Shown piece by piece: positions 50,619 through 60,760 of a stretch of DNA of 64,000 bases (the stretch's first letter is position 1; every line of letters begins with the position of its first letter). The stretch is from CAVQCJ01 sp963711005 (GTDB lineage Bacteria > Actinomycetota > Actinomycetes > Prado026). The position numbers and the translations under genes are program-made. The stretch is taken from NCBI GenBank assembly GCA_963711005.1, contig CAVQCJ010000006.1, positions 372,001 through 436,000 on the forward strand, given 5' to 3'. The notes beneath the pieces were generated by a model. That model was not told where the DNA came from. It searched no databases and was given only the letters and a program-made list of their open reading frames with translations.

Positions 50619-53159
50619 GTGCTCAGGGCGACGGTACGAGGTCTGCTCGCGCACAAGGTCCGGCTGCTGCTCACCGCGGTCGCCGTGGTCCTGGGCGTCG
50701 CGTTCGTCACCGGTGCGCTGGTGTTCACGGACACTCTCGGGAAGACCTTCGACGACCTGTTCACCCAGACGACCCCGGACGTCGTCGTCACCCCGCAGAA
50801 CAACCTCGCCCAGGGCGGTGCGGGCCAGGACGGGGCCGTGCTCGTCCCCGCGTCCGTGCTCGCCACCGTGCGGTCGGTGCCGGGCGTCGAGCGCGCCCGC
50901 GGGGTCGTGTTCGTCAACGGCGTGCAGGTGACCGGCAAGGACGGCAAGGTCATCGGCCAGGCCGGAGCGCCGGCCTTCGGCAGCAGCTGGTCCGACGACC
51001 ACGACCTGTCCCCGTTCCGGCTCGTCGAGGGGCGGGGGCCGACCAGGCCCGGCGAGGTCGCCGTCGACTCGCAGACGGCGACCAAGGCCGGCCTGCACGT
51101 CGGCGGGCCGGTCGTGCTCACCACTCCCGGTCCGACCAGGCACGACACGGTGGTCGGCATCTTCAGGTTCGGCACCACCGGGAACCTGGCCGGGGCGTCG
51201 ATCGTCGCTTTCGACCTGCGGACGGCGCAGGCGGTGCTGCTGCAGGGCGCGAACGGGTACACGCAGGTCTCCGCGAAGGGGGCGGCCGGCACGTCGCAGG
51301 AGCTGCTCCGGAACCGGGTGGTGAACGCGCTGGGGTCGCAGGGCACCGCCCTCAAGGTGCTGACCGGAAAGGCCGCTGCGGACGAGCAGGCCAAGCGCAT
51401 CACCGACGGGCTGCAGTTCTTCAACGTGTTCCTGCTGATCTTCGCCGGGATCGCACTGGTGGTCGGCTCGTTCATCATCCTCAACACGTTCACGATGCTG
51501 GTCGCCCAGCGCACGCGCGAGCTCGCGCTGCTGCGCGCGATCGGCGCCACGCGTCGCCAGGTGACGCGGTCGGTGCTGCTGGAGGCACTGGCCGTCGGCG
51601 TCGTCGGGGCGACGATCGGTCTGGGTCTGGGCGTCCTGCTGTCCAGCGGTCTGCGTGGTCTGTTCGCAGCGCTGGGCATCGACCTTCCGGCCGGACCGCT
51701 GGTCCTGGCCGGCCGCACCGTTCTGGCCGCGTACGTCGTCGGGGTGCTGGTGACGCTGGTCGCGGCCTACCTGCCGGCCAGGAGGGCGTCCCGGGTCCCG
51801 CCGGTCGCCGCGCTCCGGGTGGACGCGACGCCTACCGCACGGTCGCTGCGGCTGCGGACGCTGCTCGGGTGCGTGGTGCTGGCTGTCGGGCTGCTCACGG
51901 TGCTCGCCGGGCTGCGTAGCTCCGGCGACCGGGCACCCTCGTTGGTGGGGCTGGGCGGGCTGGGGGTCCTGGTCGGCGCGGTGGTGCTCAGCCCGTCGAT
52001 CTCCCGGCACGTGATCGGCTGGCTGGCGGCGCCGGTCCGCGCGTCCGGCGCCACCGGCAAGATCGCTGTGGACAACGCCCGGCGCAACCCCCGTCGTACC
52101 GCGACGACCGCGTCGGCCCTCATGATCGGACTGGCGCTGGTGAGCGCGATCGGGGTGCTGGGCGCCTCGACCACGGCCTCGACCGACGCCGTGATCGACA
52201 ATGTCGTCCGGGCCGACTTCATCGCGTCCAACCCGTCGTTCCTGCCGCTGTCCCCGGAGGTGGCGCAGACCCTGGCGCGGACACCGGGAGTCGGCACGGT
52301 GTCCCCGGTCCAGGCGTTGCGGGTGCAGATCGGCGGCACCCGCACCGGGCTGACCGCGGTGGACCCGGCCACCATTACCGCGATGGTCGACCTGGGCATG
52401 GTCTCCGGGTCGGTGCAGGGGCTCGGCGTCGACGGGCTGCTCGTCGACGACAAGACCGCGACCACGGAGCACTACCGGATCGGCAGCCGGATCCCGGTCA
52501 CGTTCGAGACCGGGCCGCGGGTGCTGACGGTGCAGGGCGTGTACAAGTCCAGCGGCGCGTTCTCCGGCGGAGTGGTCTCGGTCAAGACCGCGCGCCAGGT
52601 CGGCGCGCGCGACCTGGACGAGGTCGTGTACGTCCGCGTGGCCGAAGGCGCGGACCCGGCGAAGACGCGCGCCGCCGTGGACCGCGCCATGGCAGGCTTC
52701 CCCAACGTCGAGGTGCAGGACCAGACGGAGTTCAAGGCATCCATCCGCGACCAGGTGAACCAGCTGCTCTACCTCGTCTACGCGCTGCTCGGTCTGGCGG
52801 TGGTGATCGCGGTGCTGGGCATCGTGAACACGCTCGCGCTGTCCGTCGTCGAGCGCACCCGCGAGATCGGCCTGCTGCGCGCGCTCGGAATGGGCCGTCG
52901 CCAGCTGCGCACGACCGTCCGGCTCGAGTCGGTGTCCATCTCGGTCTACGGGGCGCTGCTCGGGCTGGTGATCGGGGTTGCGTTCGGCGCGGCGCTGCAG
53001 CGGTCGCTGGTCGAGCAGGGCATCACCGTGCTCGGCATCCCGTGGGCGGTGCTCGTGGTGGTGCTGCTGGCGTCGGTCGTCGTCGGCGTGCTGGCCGCTG
53101 TCTGGCCGGCCCGCCGGGCCGCGAAGCTCGACGTGCTGGCGGCGATCACCACCGAGTGA
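50619..53159 (+). CDS. ABC transporter permease with two FtsX domains
   Basis: An 846-residue permease. It begins with a membrane helix (VRLLLTAVAVVLGVAFVTGALVF region), a large MacB-PCD-like extracytoplasmic domain (residues ~45-255), three helices with the FtsX signature (FNVFLLIFAGIALVVGSF ... QRTRELALLRAIGATRRQV), then a second helix, extracytoplasmic domain and FtsX unit (ERTREIGLLRALGMGRRQL), ending LDVLAAITTE. The repeat arose by duplication. With the ATPase just upstream it probably exports or releases a lipid-linked or peptide substrate; the substrate is unknown. Confidence 0.93.
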   Translation: MLRATVRGLLAHKVRLLLTAVAVVLGVAFVTGALVFTDTLGKTFDDLFTQTTPDVVVTPQNNLAQGGAGQDGAVLVPASVLATVRSVPGVERARGVVFVNGVQVTGKDGKVIGQAGAPAFGSSWSDDHDLSPFRLVEGRGPTRPGEVAVDSQTATKAGLHVGGPVVLTTPGPTRHDTVVGIFRFGTTGNLAGASIVAFDLRTAQAVLLQGANGYTQVSAKGAAGTSQELLRNRVVNALGSQGTALKVLTGKAAADEQAKRITDGLQFFNVFLLIFAGIALVVGSFIILNTFTMLVAQRTRELALLRAIGATRRQVTRSVLLEALAVGVVGATIGLGLGVLLSSGLRGLFAALGIDLPAGPLVLAGRTVLAAYVVGVLVTLVAAYLPARRASRVPPVAALRVDATPTARSLRLRTLLGCVVLAVGLLTVLAGLRSSGDRAPSLVGLGGLGVLVGAVVLSPSISRHVIGWLAAPVRASGATGKIAVDNARRNPRRTATTASALMIGLALVSAIGVLGASTTASTDAVIDNVVRADFIASNPSFLPLSPEVAQTLARTPGVGTVSPVQALRVQIGGTRTGLTAVDPATITAMVDLGMVSGSVQGLGVDGLLVDDKTATTEHYRIGSRIPVTFETGPRVLTVQGVYKSSGAFSGGVVSVKTARQVGARDLDEVVYVRVAEGADPAKTRAAVDRAMAGFPNVEVQDQTEFKASIRDQVNQLLYLVYALLGLAVVIAVLGIVNTLALSVVERTREIGLLRALGMGRRQLRTTVRLESVSISVYGALLGLVIGVAFGAALQRSLVEQGITVLGIPWAVLVVVLLASVVVGVLAAVWPARRAAKLDVLAAITTE

Positions 53160-53269
53160 CCGGACGACCCGGACCCGGTCGCGGTTGAGGTCAGGTGCGC
53201 GGTCGAGGCGACCAGCCAGAACCAGGGCGTTCGCGCCGCCGCTGCACCGTCCCCCGATCGCGAATCGGC

Positions 53270-54112
53270 TCAGGACCGACGGGCTCCGGCACTGTACATC
53301 GCGCTCAGCGTGCGGTCCCACGCTCGGTCGGGCAGCAGCTTGCGGGCGACGACGAACGGTGTGGCCAGCTGCCCGACCCGGTACCGCGTGCGCGGCCGGC
53401 CAGCCGTCGCCGCCTTGACGACGGCGGCGGCGATGACGTCGGGCGAGGACCCGGTCGGCTCGCCGTGGCGGGACAGCCTCAGCACGGCGGCGGACTTCGC
53501 GGCCTGCTCGGCGTACGGCCCGTCCCCCGACACCTCGACGAGGTGGTCCGCGGCGATCGCGCCCCACTCGGTCGAGACCGACCCGGGCTGGATCACGACG
53601 ACGTGGATGCCGAACGGCGCCAGCTCGGGCCGCAGCGAGTCGCTGAGGCCTTCGACGGCGAACTTCGTCGCGTGGTACCAGTCCCCCAGCGGCTCGCCGA
53701 AGCGGCCTCCCATCGAGGACACGTTGACGATGCGGCCACTGCGCTGCGCGCGCATGTGCGGCAGTACGAGCTGGACGAGCCGCGCGAGCCCGAACACGTT
53801 CACCTCGAACTGCCGCCGCGCCTCCTCGAGCGGGACCTCCTCCAGCGAGCCGTACGACCCGTAGCCGGCGTTGTTGACCAGCACATCGACCCGGCCGGCC
53901 TCGTCGACGACCCGCTCGACCAGCGCGACCAGGTCCGCGTCCACCGTGAGGTCGGTGCGGACGATGCGCACCCCGCGGTCGGACAGCGCGCCCATCCGCT
54001 CGACCCGCCGGGCCACGGCGTAGACGGTGAAACCGGACTCCCGCAGGCGCCGCGCCGTCGCCTCGCCGATGCCCGAGGATGCCCCCGTGACCAGCGCGAC
54101 CTTCTCGACCAT
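53270..54112 (-). CDS. Short-chain dehydrogenase/reductase
   Basis: A 280-residue classical SDR. NAD(P)-binding TGASSGIGEAT (residues ~9-19), NNAGYGS (about 84), the catalytic Ser in VSSMGG (about 136) and YHATK (about 150) are present. An Arg at VARR after strand 2 suggests NADP. The substrate is unknown. It is divergent from the cyclic-nucleotide-binding protein gene, 54 bases apart, and convergent with the ABC permease. Confidence 0.92.
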   Translation of the reverse strand: MVEKVALVTGASSGIGEATARRLRESGFTVYAVARRVERMGALSDRGVRIVRTDLTVDADLVALVERVVDEAGRVDVLVNNAGYGSYGSLEEVPLEEARRQFEVNVFGLARLVQLVLPHMRAQRSGRIVNVSSMGGRFGEPLGDWYHATKFAVEGLSDSLRPELAPFGIHVVVIQPGSVSTEWGAIAADHLVEVSGDGPYAEQAAKSAAVLRLSRHGEPTGSSPDVIAAAVVKAATAGRPRTRYRVGQLATPFVVARKLLPDRAWDRTLSAMYSAGARRS

Positions 54113-54166
54113 ATGGGTAGGCTACGGCCTGCCCGGCCCGGTCGGCGCGTCGAGAGGTGGCTCCCG

Positions 54167-54580
54167 GTGGACGGCAAACTTGAGCTTCTGTCCCGCGTCC
54201 CGTTGTTCTCCGGGCTCGACCGCGCCGGCCTCGTGCAGGTCGGCATGCTGACGGACGAGATCGACCTTCCGTCCGGCCAGGAGCTGCTGCGCGAGGGATC
54301 GCCACCGCACGAGTTCTTCCTCATCGTCGCCGGCAGCGTGGCCATCGACCGCGACGGCGTGCGGTTGAACACCCTGGGGCCCGGCGACTACTTCGGGGAG
54401 ATCGCGCTCCTGGACGGAGGCCGGCGCAGCGCCACCGCGACGGCCGAGACGGCCGTGCGCCTGCTCGTGCTGGGCACCCGCGAGTTCCACAGCCTGATGA
54501 ACGAGTTCCCCGATGTCCGCGTCGCCGTGCTGCGCACGCTGGCCGGACGCGTGCGTCACGCCGAGAACATCGACGAGTAA
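54167..54580 (+). CDS. Cyclic-nucleotide-binding domain protein
   Basis: A 137-residue protein consisting of one CNB domain (LLSRVPLFSGLDRAGLVQV at the start, a phosphate-binding cassette region PGDYFGEIALLDGGRRSATATAE at residues ~70-92). No DNA-binding or other output domain is attached. GEIALL and RRSAT fit a cAMP-type pocket. The GTG follows GAGAGGTGG. It may be a small sensor acting through protein contacts. It is divergent from the SDR gene. Confidence 0.85.
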   Translation: MDGKLELLSRVPLFSGLDRAGLVQVGMLTDEIDLPSGQELLREGSPPHEFFLIVAGSVAIDRDGVRLNTLGPGDYFGEIALLDGGRRSATATAETAVRLLVLGTREFHSLMNEFPDVRVAVLRTLAGRVRHAENIDE

Positions 54581-54608
54581 CCGGCCCCTGTCGCGCCGCC
54601 CGCCGGGG

Positions 54609-56318
54609 TCAGCCCGGCAGGCAGGGGTTGCCGCCCAGGTCGCGGTTGAAGTTCTCGAACAGGGTCACCGTCGTGAAGCCCGCCTCCGGATAGACGGTGG
54701 ACAGCAGCCCGCCGAACGCCGTGGTCGAGCTGCCGCCGAAGGTGTTGATCGTGCCGGGGATGGACGCGCCGCCCTCCTGCCAGGCGCACTGCCCCGGCCC
54801 GTTCGAGGTCGAGGTGAAGAACGGGTAGAACGCCGCGCCCGCGGGCGGGTTCGTGCAGTTCGCCCCGGTGGTCCGGTCGCACGCCGGTACCACGTCCCGC
54901 TCGATCGACGGCAGGTTCGCCTCGAACCGGACGTCCTCGAACGCCCGCCCGGCGTTGGTCGGGCTGGTGAACAGCACCGGCGTCGGGTGCAGCCGGGCGT
55001 CGGTCGCCGGGTTCGCGATCGTGCCCGGCCAGCGGTTCTGGTACGACTCGCCGTCGAAGTCGCCGTCCCCGTCCCCCGCGCCGACGCACGAGGTGACGTG
55101 GATGACCAGTGAGTCGGCGCCCGGCAGGCAGTTGATGTCGTCGTCGTCGAGCGTCGCGTCGTCCGGTCCCGGCTTCGTGCAGGCGAACGTGCTCGGGTCG
55201 CTCTTGGCGCACAGCTCGAAGTGTCCGATCTCGTCGGAGTACGCCGCGTTGTACGTGTGCGCGCTCCAGGTGTTGCCGCGCGGTGCGGCGGTGCTGTACT
55301 CGGGGTGGAACGCGTACGGCCGCGACGTGCACTTCTTGGCCTTGGGCGCGTAGATGACCTGCCCGAAGCCGTTGGCGGTGCTCGCGGTCATCGACCCGCT
55401 CTGCCCGGTCGTGGTGTCGCTGATGTCGGCGCGCATCCCGGCCGCCGTGTCGTGCAGGTGCACGACGAGCCGGTCACCGGAGTTCATCATCAGGTCCTTG
55501 GTCGGGTCCGGGTTCAGCGCCAGGGCCGGGTTCGCGCTGTCGGAGATCTTCAACGGGTCGGCCGGCGCCTGCGACTTGCCACTCCTGGTGACGTACGCCC
55601 AGTTCACCGGCTCCTCCCCGACGAGGAAGTGGTTGTTCAGGCAGTCTGCGTTGTTCGGCAGGCCGGTGTTCTGGTCGAGGCCCAGGCTGTCGATGGTCAT
55701 GTTGGCGCACCACTGCGTCGCGCTGCAGCCGAAACCCTCGAACTGCGGCACGTAGCCGGGCTCGTAGAACTGCAGCTCCATGAACGCGTTGCCCGGGTGC
55801 CGGCCGATGTAGGCGGGCGACTTGGGGTTGGGGTTGCTGAACTTCGCGTTGACCTCGGAGTCCGGCTGGCACACGCGGGTGTACTCGGGCGCCGACTCGG
55901 AGTCGCAGAGGGTGAGGCCGAGCCAGAACGTCGCGCGGAGCTCGAAGTCCCACGTCCCGCCGCTGCCGTTCTGCTTGGGCCGCGCGGGCGGGTTCTTCGG
56001 CAGCTGGAGCTGGTAGGTCATGTCGTACCCGGTGCCCGGCCGGTTCGACCGGAACTCCACCGACGGCTCGTCGTGCCCGACGTAGCCGCCGGCCGGTGCG
56101 ATGTTCGGCTCCGGGTCCGTGCACTGGCTGGAGAACTGCACGCAGTACGTCTGGTGGCCGGCGTTCGCCGCCTTCACCGCGAGGTTGGTCGCGGCGGCGC
56201 GCGCGTCGGTGCTGCCCGTCCTGGCGACCGTCGAGGCGGTGGCGGGTGAGGTCGCTCCCATGACGGCGACGACGGCCCCTACGGCCCCGACGGCGATGAC
56301 GACGATGGACCTGCGCAT
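54609..56318 (-). CDS. Large secreted cysteine-rich protein of unknown function
   Basis: A 569-residue exported protein: signal peptide MRRSIVVIAVGAVGAVVAVMGA with cleavage near ATA at residue ~28. The mature part has about 18 cysteines, presumably disulfide-linked, and stretches such as PGNAFMELQFYEPGYVPQF, GNTWSAHTYNAAYSDEIGHF, and acidic DDDDINC and DGDGDFDGES runs that could bind calcium. I know similar uncharacterised secreted proteins in other actinobacteria but no function. The ATG follows GGGGAGGCG. It is convergent with the cyclic-nucleotide-binding gene. Confidence 0.75.
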   Translation of the reverse strand: MRRSIVVIAVGAVGAVVAVMGATSPATASTVARTGSTDARAAATNLAVKAANAGHQTYCVQFSSQCTDPEPNIAPAGGYVGHDEPSVEFRSNRPGTGYDMTYQLQLPKNPPARPKQNGSGGTWDFELRATFWLGLTLCDSESAPEYTRVCQPDSEVNAKFSNPNPKSPAYIGRHPGNAFMELQFYEPGYVPQFEGFGCSATQWCANMTIDSLGLDQNTGLPNNADCLNNHFLVGEEPVNWAYVTRSGKSQAPADPLKISDSANPALALNPDPTKDLMMNSGDRLVVHLHDTAAGMRADISDTTTGQSGSMTASTANGFGQVIYAPKAKKCTSRPYAFHPEYSTAAPRGNTWSAHTYNAAYSDEIGHFELCAKSDPSTFACTKPGPDDATLDDDDINCLPGADSLVIHVTSCVGAGDGDGDFDGESYQNRWPGTIANPATDARLHPTPVLFTSPTNAGRAFEDVRFEANLPSIERDVVPACDRTTGANCTNPPAGAAFYPFFTSTSNGPGQCAWQEGGASIPGTINTFGGSSTTAFGGLLSTVYPEAGFTTVTLFENFNRDLGGNPCLPG

Positions 56319-56555
56319 GGCGCCTCCCCGTGCTCGCGCACAGAACTCGTGGGCACCCGACCCAGCACCTGGCGCAGGGCGGGCCGGGGTGCGGACGGAC
56401 GCAACGTAGACCGCGAACGCGGCTCTGACAACGGCGCTCCGAAAGTTCGTCGGAGACGTAAGAAGTGCGGTGAACCGACCCGCGACCCGGTGCGTTGTCG
56501 GGGATGAACGGCGATCCGCGGGGCACGCCCGGTGGGCGATGGAGGACGCCTCGGA

Positions 56556-57230
56556 TCAGGGATCGGCGAGGTCCGCGGCGACGAGGCCGACCAGCGTCTC
56601 GGCGTCCAGGTCGAGCAGCGACTTCACGACGTGCCGACGCGGTGCGGGCTCGATCGGCACGACGAACGGCACCGCGACCACCAGGCAACCGGCCGCCTCC
56701 GCGGCGGCCACGCCGACCGGGCTGTCCTCGAGCACGACCGTGCGTGCCGGCCGCACGCCGAGGCGTGCGCAGGCCACCAGGTACGGGTCCGGGAACGGCT
56801 TGGTGCGCGGCACCTCGTCCCCCGCGATCGTCGTCCGGAAGTGCTCGCCGCCGACGTCGTGCAGCACCGCGTCCACGAGCGAGCGCGGTGACGACGACAC
56901 CAGCGCGCATGGCACGCCGTGCGCGGCGAGGTCGTCGAGCAGCTCGGGAGCGCCGGGGCGGTGCTCGGCGCCGCTCTCGAGCAGGCGTGCCATGGTGTCG
57001 ACCAGCTGTTGCTCGACCGCGTCCGGCGAGCGGTCCGACCCGGACCGTTCGACCATGATGCGGGCCACCCGCGACAGCGGGCCGCCGACCAGCGCGGCGG
57101 TGTCCTCGTCGGACCACGCCGGGTGCCCGAGCCACGCCATGACCTCGCGCTCGGCGACACCCCAGCAGTGCTCGGTGTCCACCAGCAGCCCGTCCATGTC
57201 GAACAGCACCGCCTGCAGGCCGCTGCTCAT
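56556..57230 (-). CDS. HAD-superfamily phosphatase, metH-coupled
   Basis: A 224-residue HAD hydrolase of the beta-phosphoglucomutase-like subfamily: motif I FDMDGLLVDTE (about residue 10), motif II VSSSPRS (about 111), Lys in PRTKPFPDPYL (about 143), motif IV LEDSPVGVAAA (about 166). The ATG overlaps the metH stop (ATGA), so the two are translated together. The substrate is unknown; coupling to metH suggests a metabolite or damage product near methionine or cobalamin metabolism (inference). Confidence 0.92.
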   Translation of the reverse strand: MSSGLQAVLFDMDGLLVDTEHCWGVAEREVMAWLGHPAWSDEDTAALVGGPLSRVARIMVERSGSDRSPDAVEQQLVDTMARLLESGAEHRPGAPELLDDLAAHGVPCALVSSSPRSLVDAVLHDVGGEHFRTTIAGDEVPRTKPFPDPYLVACARLGVRPARTVVLEDSPVGVAAAEAAGCLVVAVPFVVPIEPAPRRHVVKSLLDLDAETLVGLVAADLADP

Positions 57231-60200
57231 CGGGCGTTGAAGTACTTCGCCTCGGGGTGATGGGCGATCACCGCGGACGTGGACTGCTCGGGGTGCAGCT
57301 GGAACTCCTCAGACAGCTCGACCCCGATGCGACCAGGGTCGAGCAGCTCGAACACCTTGGTCTGCTCCTCCAGGTCCGGGCAGGCCGGGTAGCCGAACGA
57401 GTATCGCGACCCGCGATAGCCCTGCCGGAAGACCACGTCGAGCGAGGCGTCGTCCTCGGCGCCGAACCCGAGCTCGTCGCGAACCCGCGCGTGCCAGTGC
57501 TCGGCGAGGGCCTCCGCGAGCTGTACCGACAGCCCGTGCAGCTCGAGGTAGTCGCGGTACGCGTCCTTGGCGAACAGCTCGGCGGTCGCCTCCGAGACGC
57601 GCGACCCCATCGTCACGACGGTGAACGCGACGACGTCCACCTGGCCGGACCCGCGCGGCCGGAAGAAGTCGGCCAGGCACAGGTGCCGGTCGCGGCGCTG
57701 GCGCGGGAACGTGAACCGGGCCCGCTCGCGACTGTGCGGGTCGGTCGGGTCCGAGAGGATCACGAGGTCGTCGCCTTCGCTGACGCACGGGAAGTAGCCG
57801 TACACGACGCCGGCGTCGAGCAGGTTCTCGGTCTTGAGCCGGTCCAGCCACAGGCGCAGGTTCGGCCGTCCGTCTGTTTCGACCAGCTGTTCGTACGACA
57901 GCCCACCCTCGCCGCGCGTGGGCCGCAGGCCCCACTGCCCCAGGAACAGGGCCCGCTCGTCCAGGTAGGCGGCGTAGTCGCCGAGCGGGACGCCCTTGAC
58001 CACGCGGTCGCCCCAGAACGGGGGCACGGGCACCGGGTTGTCGACTGCGACGTCCGAACGGGCGGGCATCAGCTCGGACGGCGTCTCCTCCGGCCGGGCC
58101 ACCGTGCGCACCAGCCGTTCCCGGCGCGGCGGCAGCGCGTCGGCGAGTGCGGGTACGTCGGTGCCGTCCGCAGCCGCGGCCTTCGCGGCCCGGTGCGTCA
58201 CCACGGCGTCCATGAGGCGCAGCCCCTCGAACGCGTCACGCGCGTACCGCACCTCGCCGGCGTACAACGCCGCCAGGTCCTGCTCGACGTACGCCCGGGT
58301 CAGGGCCGCTCCGCCGAGGATGACCGGCCAGCGGGCGGCCACGCCGCGCTGGTTCATCTCCTCGAGGTTCTCCTTCATGATCATGGTCGACTTCACCAGC
58401 AGGCCGGACATCCCGATCACGTCGGCGCCGTGCTCGTCGGCGGCATCGAGGATCGAGTTGATCGGCTGCTTGATCCCGAGGTTGACCACGGTGTAGCCGT
58501 TGTTGCTGAGGATGATGTCGACGAGGTTCTTGCCGATGTCGTGCACGTCTCCGCGCACTGTGGCGAGCACGATCGTGCCCTTGCCGTGCTCGTCGCTGTG
58601 CTCCATGTGCGGCTCGAGGTAGGCGACCGCGGTCTTCATCACCTCGGCCGACTGCAGCACGAACGGCAGCTGCATCTGCCCGGACCCGAACAGCTCGCCG
58701 ACCGTTCGCATGCCGGACAGCAACGTGTCGTTGACGATCTCCAGCGCCGGCCGCACGGCCAGGGCTTCGTCGAGGTCGTCCTCCAGCCCGGTGCGCTCGC
58801 CGTCGACGATGCGCCGCTCGAGCCGCTCCGACAGCGGCAGACCGGCCAGCTCGGCGGCCTTGGTCTGCCGCAGCGCCGTGGCGTCGACGCCCTCGAACAG
58901 GTCCAGGAACTTGACCAGAGGGTCGTAGTCGTCGGTGCGCCGGTCGTACACCAGGTCGAGGGCGACCTCGCGCTGCTCGTCGGGGATCCGCGCCGTCGGC
59001 AGGATCTTGGAGGCGTGCACGATCGCGGAGTCGAGCCCGGCCTTCACCGCCTCGGCCAGGAACACCGAGTTGAGCACCATCCGGGCGGCGGGGTTGAGCC
59101 CGAAGGAGACGTTCGAGACGCCCAGCGTCGTCTGGACGTCCGGGAAGCGGCGCTTGACCTCGCTGATCGCCTCGATCGTCTCCAGGGCGTCCCGGCGCGT
59201 CTCCTCCTGCCCGGTCGCGATCGGGAACGTGAGGCAGTCGACGATGATGTCCTCGACCCGCATCCCGTACGTGCCCGTGAGGTCGTTGATCAGCCGCTCG
59301 GCGATCGCGACCTTCCACTCGGCGGTCCGGGCCTGGCCCTGCTCGTCGATGGTGAGCGCGACGACCGCGGCACCGTGCTCGCGCACGATCGGCATGATGC
59401 GGCGCATCCGCGACGTGGGCCCGTCGCCGTCCTCGTAGTTCACCGAGTTGATCACTGCGCGGCCACCGAGCATCTCCAGCCCGGCCTCGACCACCGGCAG
59501 CTCGGTCGAGTCCAGGACCAGCGGGAGCGTCGACGCCGTCGCGAACCGGCCGGCCAGGTTGCGCATGTCGGCGACGCCGTCCCGGCCGACGTAGTCCACG
59601 CACAGGTCCAGCAGGTGGGCGCCGTCGCGGATCTGGTCGCGGGCGATCTCCACGCAGTCGTCCCAGCGCTCGGCGAGCATCGCGTCGCGGAACGCCTTCG
59701 AGCCGTTGGCGTTGGTCCGCTCGCCGATGGACAGGTACGCCGTGTCCTGCCGGAACGGGACCGACTGGTAGAGGGACGCCACGCCCGGCTCCGGTCGCGG
59801 CCGGCGCGGCCCGACGGGCCGACCGCGCACCTCGTCGACGAGCCGGCGCAGGTGCTCGGGGGTGGTGCCGCAGCACCCGCCGACCAAGGACAGGCCGTAC
59901 TCCGAGGTGAACACGTCGTGGGCGTGCGCGAGCTCGTCCGGCGTCAGCGGGTAGTGGGCGCCGTCGGCGCCCAGCACCGGGAGCCCGGCGTTCGGCATGC
60001 AGGTGAGCGGCACCCGGGCCTGCCGGGCGAGCTGGCGCAGGTGCTCGCTCATCTCGGCTGGGCCGGTCGCGCAGTTCAGCCCGATCGCGTCGATGCCCAG
60101 CGGCTCCAGCGCGGTGAGGGCCGCGGTGATCTCGCTGCCCAGCAGCAGCGTGCCGGTCGTCTCCACGGTCACCTGGACGAACACGGGCAGGTCGGCCCCG

Positions 60201-60760
60201 GCGGCGGCGAGAGCGCGCTTGGCCCCGATGACCGCAGCCTTGGCCTGGAGCAGGTCCTGCGCGGTCTCCACCAGGACCGCGTCGACACCGCCGGCGACCA
60301 TGCCCTCGACCTGTAGCTGGTAGGCGTCGCGCAGCGTGGCGAACGGGACGTGACCCAGCGACGGGAGCTTGGTGCCCGGCCCGACCGACCCGAGCACCCA
60401 GCGCGGCCGGTCCGGCGTCGACCAGCCGTCCGCGACCTCCCTGGCCAGCTCGGCGCCGGCCCGGGCGAGCTCCCCGATCCGCTCCTGGATCCCGTACTCG
60501 GCCAGGTTGGCCAGGTTCGCGCCGAAGGTGTTGGTCTCGACGCAGTCCACCCCGACGGCGAAGTACGCGTCGTGCACGGACCGGACGACGTCGGGCCGGG
60601 AGACGTTCAGGATCTCGTTGCAACCCTCCAGGCCGAGGAAGTCGTCCAGGGTCAGGGCGTGGCTCTGCAGCATCGTGCCCATCGCGCCGTCGGCGACCAG
60701 GACGTGGTCGGCCATCGCGGCTCGCAGCGCGGCCGGGCCGGGTCGAGACGTGGGAGCCAT
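57227..60760 (-). CDS. metH: Cobalamin-dependent methionine synthase
   Basis: A 1,177-residue enzyme that methylates homocysteine using methyltetrahydrofolate and B12. Domains: homocysteine-binding barrel (residues ~1-320, DGAMGTML at the start and the zinc cysteines in LVGGCCGTTPEHL), folate-binding barrel (about 340-620, SIGERTNANGSKAF and VNSVNYEDG), B12 cap and B12-binding domain (D738-x-H740-x-x-G743 in VHDIGKNL), and the SAM-binding activation domain (about 930-1177, ending HHPEAKYF). All four modules are complete. No B12 riboswitch is evident upstream. HAD phosphatase follows with a four-base overlap. Confidence 0.97.
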   Translation of the reverse strand: MAPTSRPGPAALRAAMADHVLVADGAMGTMLQSHALTLDDFLGLEGCNEILNVSRPDVVRSVHDAYFAVGVDCVETNTFGANLANLAEYGIQERIGELARAGAELAREVADGWSTPDRPRWVLGSVGPGTKLPSLGHVPFATLRDAYQLQVEGMVAGGVDAVLVETAQDLLQAKAAVIGAKRALAAAGADLPVFVQVTVETTGTLLLGSEITAALTALEPLGIDAIGLNCATGPAEMSEHLRQLARQARVPLTCMPNAGLPVLGADGAHYPLTPDELAHAHDVFTSEYGLSLVGGCCGTTPEHLRRLVDEVRGRPVGPRRPRPEPGVASLYQSVPFRQDTAYLSIGERTNANGSKAFRDAMLAERWDDCVEIARDQIRDGAHLLDLCVDYVGRDGVADMRNLAGRFATASTLPLVLDSTELPVVEAGLEMLGGRAVINSVNYEDGDGPTSRMRRIMPIVREHGAAVVALTIDEQGQARTAEWKVAIAERLINDLTGTYGMRVEDIIVDCLTFPIATGQEETRRDALETIEAISEVKRRFPDVQTTLGVSNVSFGLNPAARMVLNSVFLAEAVKAGLDSAIVHASKILPTARIPDEQREVALDLVYDRRTDDYDPLVKFLDLFEGVDATALRQTKAAELAGLPLSERLERRIVDGERTGLEDDLDEALAVRPALEIVNDTLLSGMRTVGELFGSGQMQLPFVLQSAEVMKTAVAYLEPHMEHSDEHGKGTIVLATVRGDVHDIGKNLVDIILSNNGYTVVNLGIKQPINSILDAADEHGADVIGMSGLLVKSTMIMKENLEEMNQRGVAARWPVILGGAALTRAYVEQDLAALYAGEVRYARDAFEGLRLMDAVVTHRAAKAAAADGTDVPALADALPPRRERLVRTVARPEETPSELMPARSDVAVDNPVPVPPFWGDRVVKGVPLGDYAAYLDERALFLGQWGLRPTRGEGGLSYEQLVETDGRPNLRLWLDRLKTENLLDAGVVYGYFPCVSEGDDLVILSDPTDPHSRERARFTFPRQRRDRHLCLADFFRPRGSGQVDVVAFTVVTMGSRVSEATAELFAKDAYRDYLELHGLSVQLAEALAEHWHARVRDELGFGAEDDASLDVVFRQGYRGSRYSFGYPACPDLEEQTKVFELLDPGRIGVELSEEFQLHPEQSTSAVIAHHPEAKYFNAR

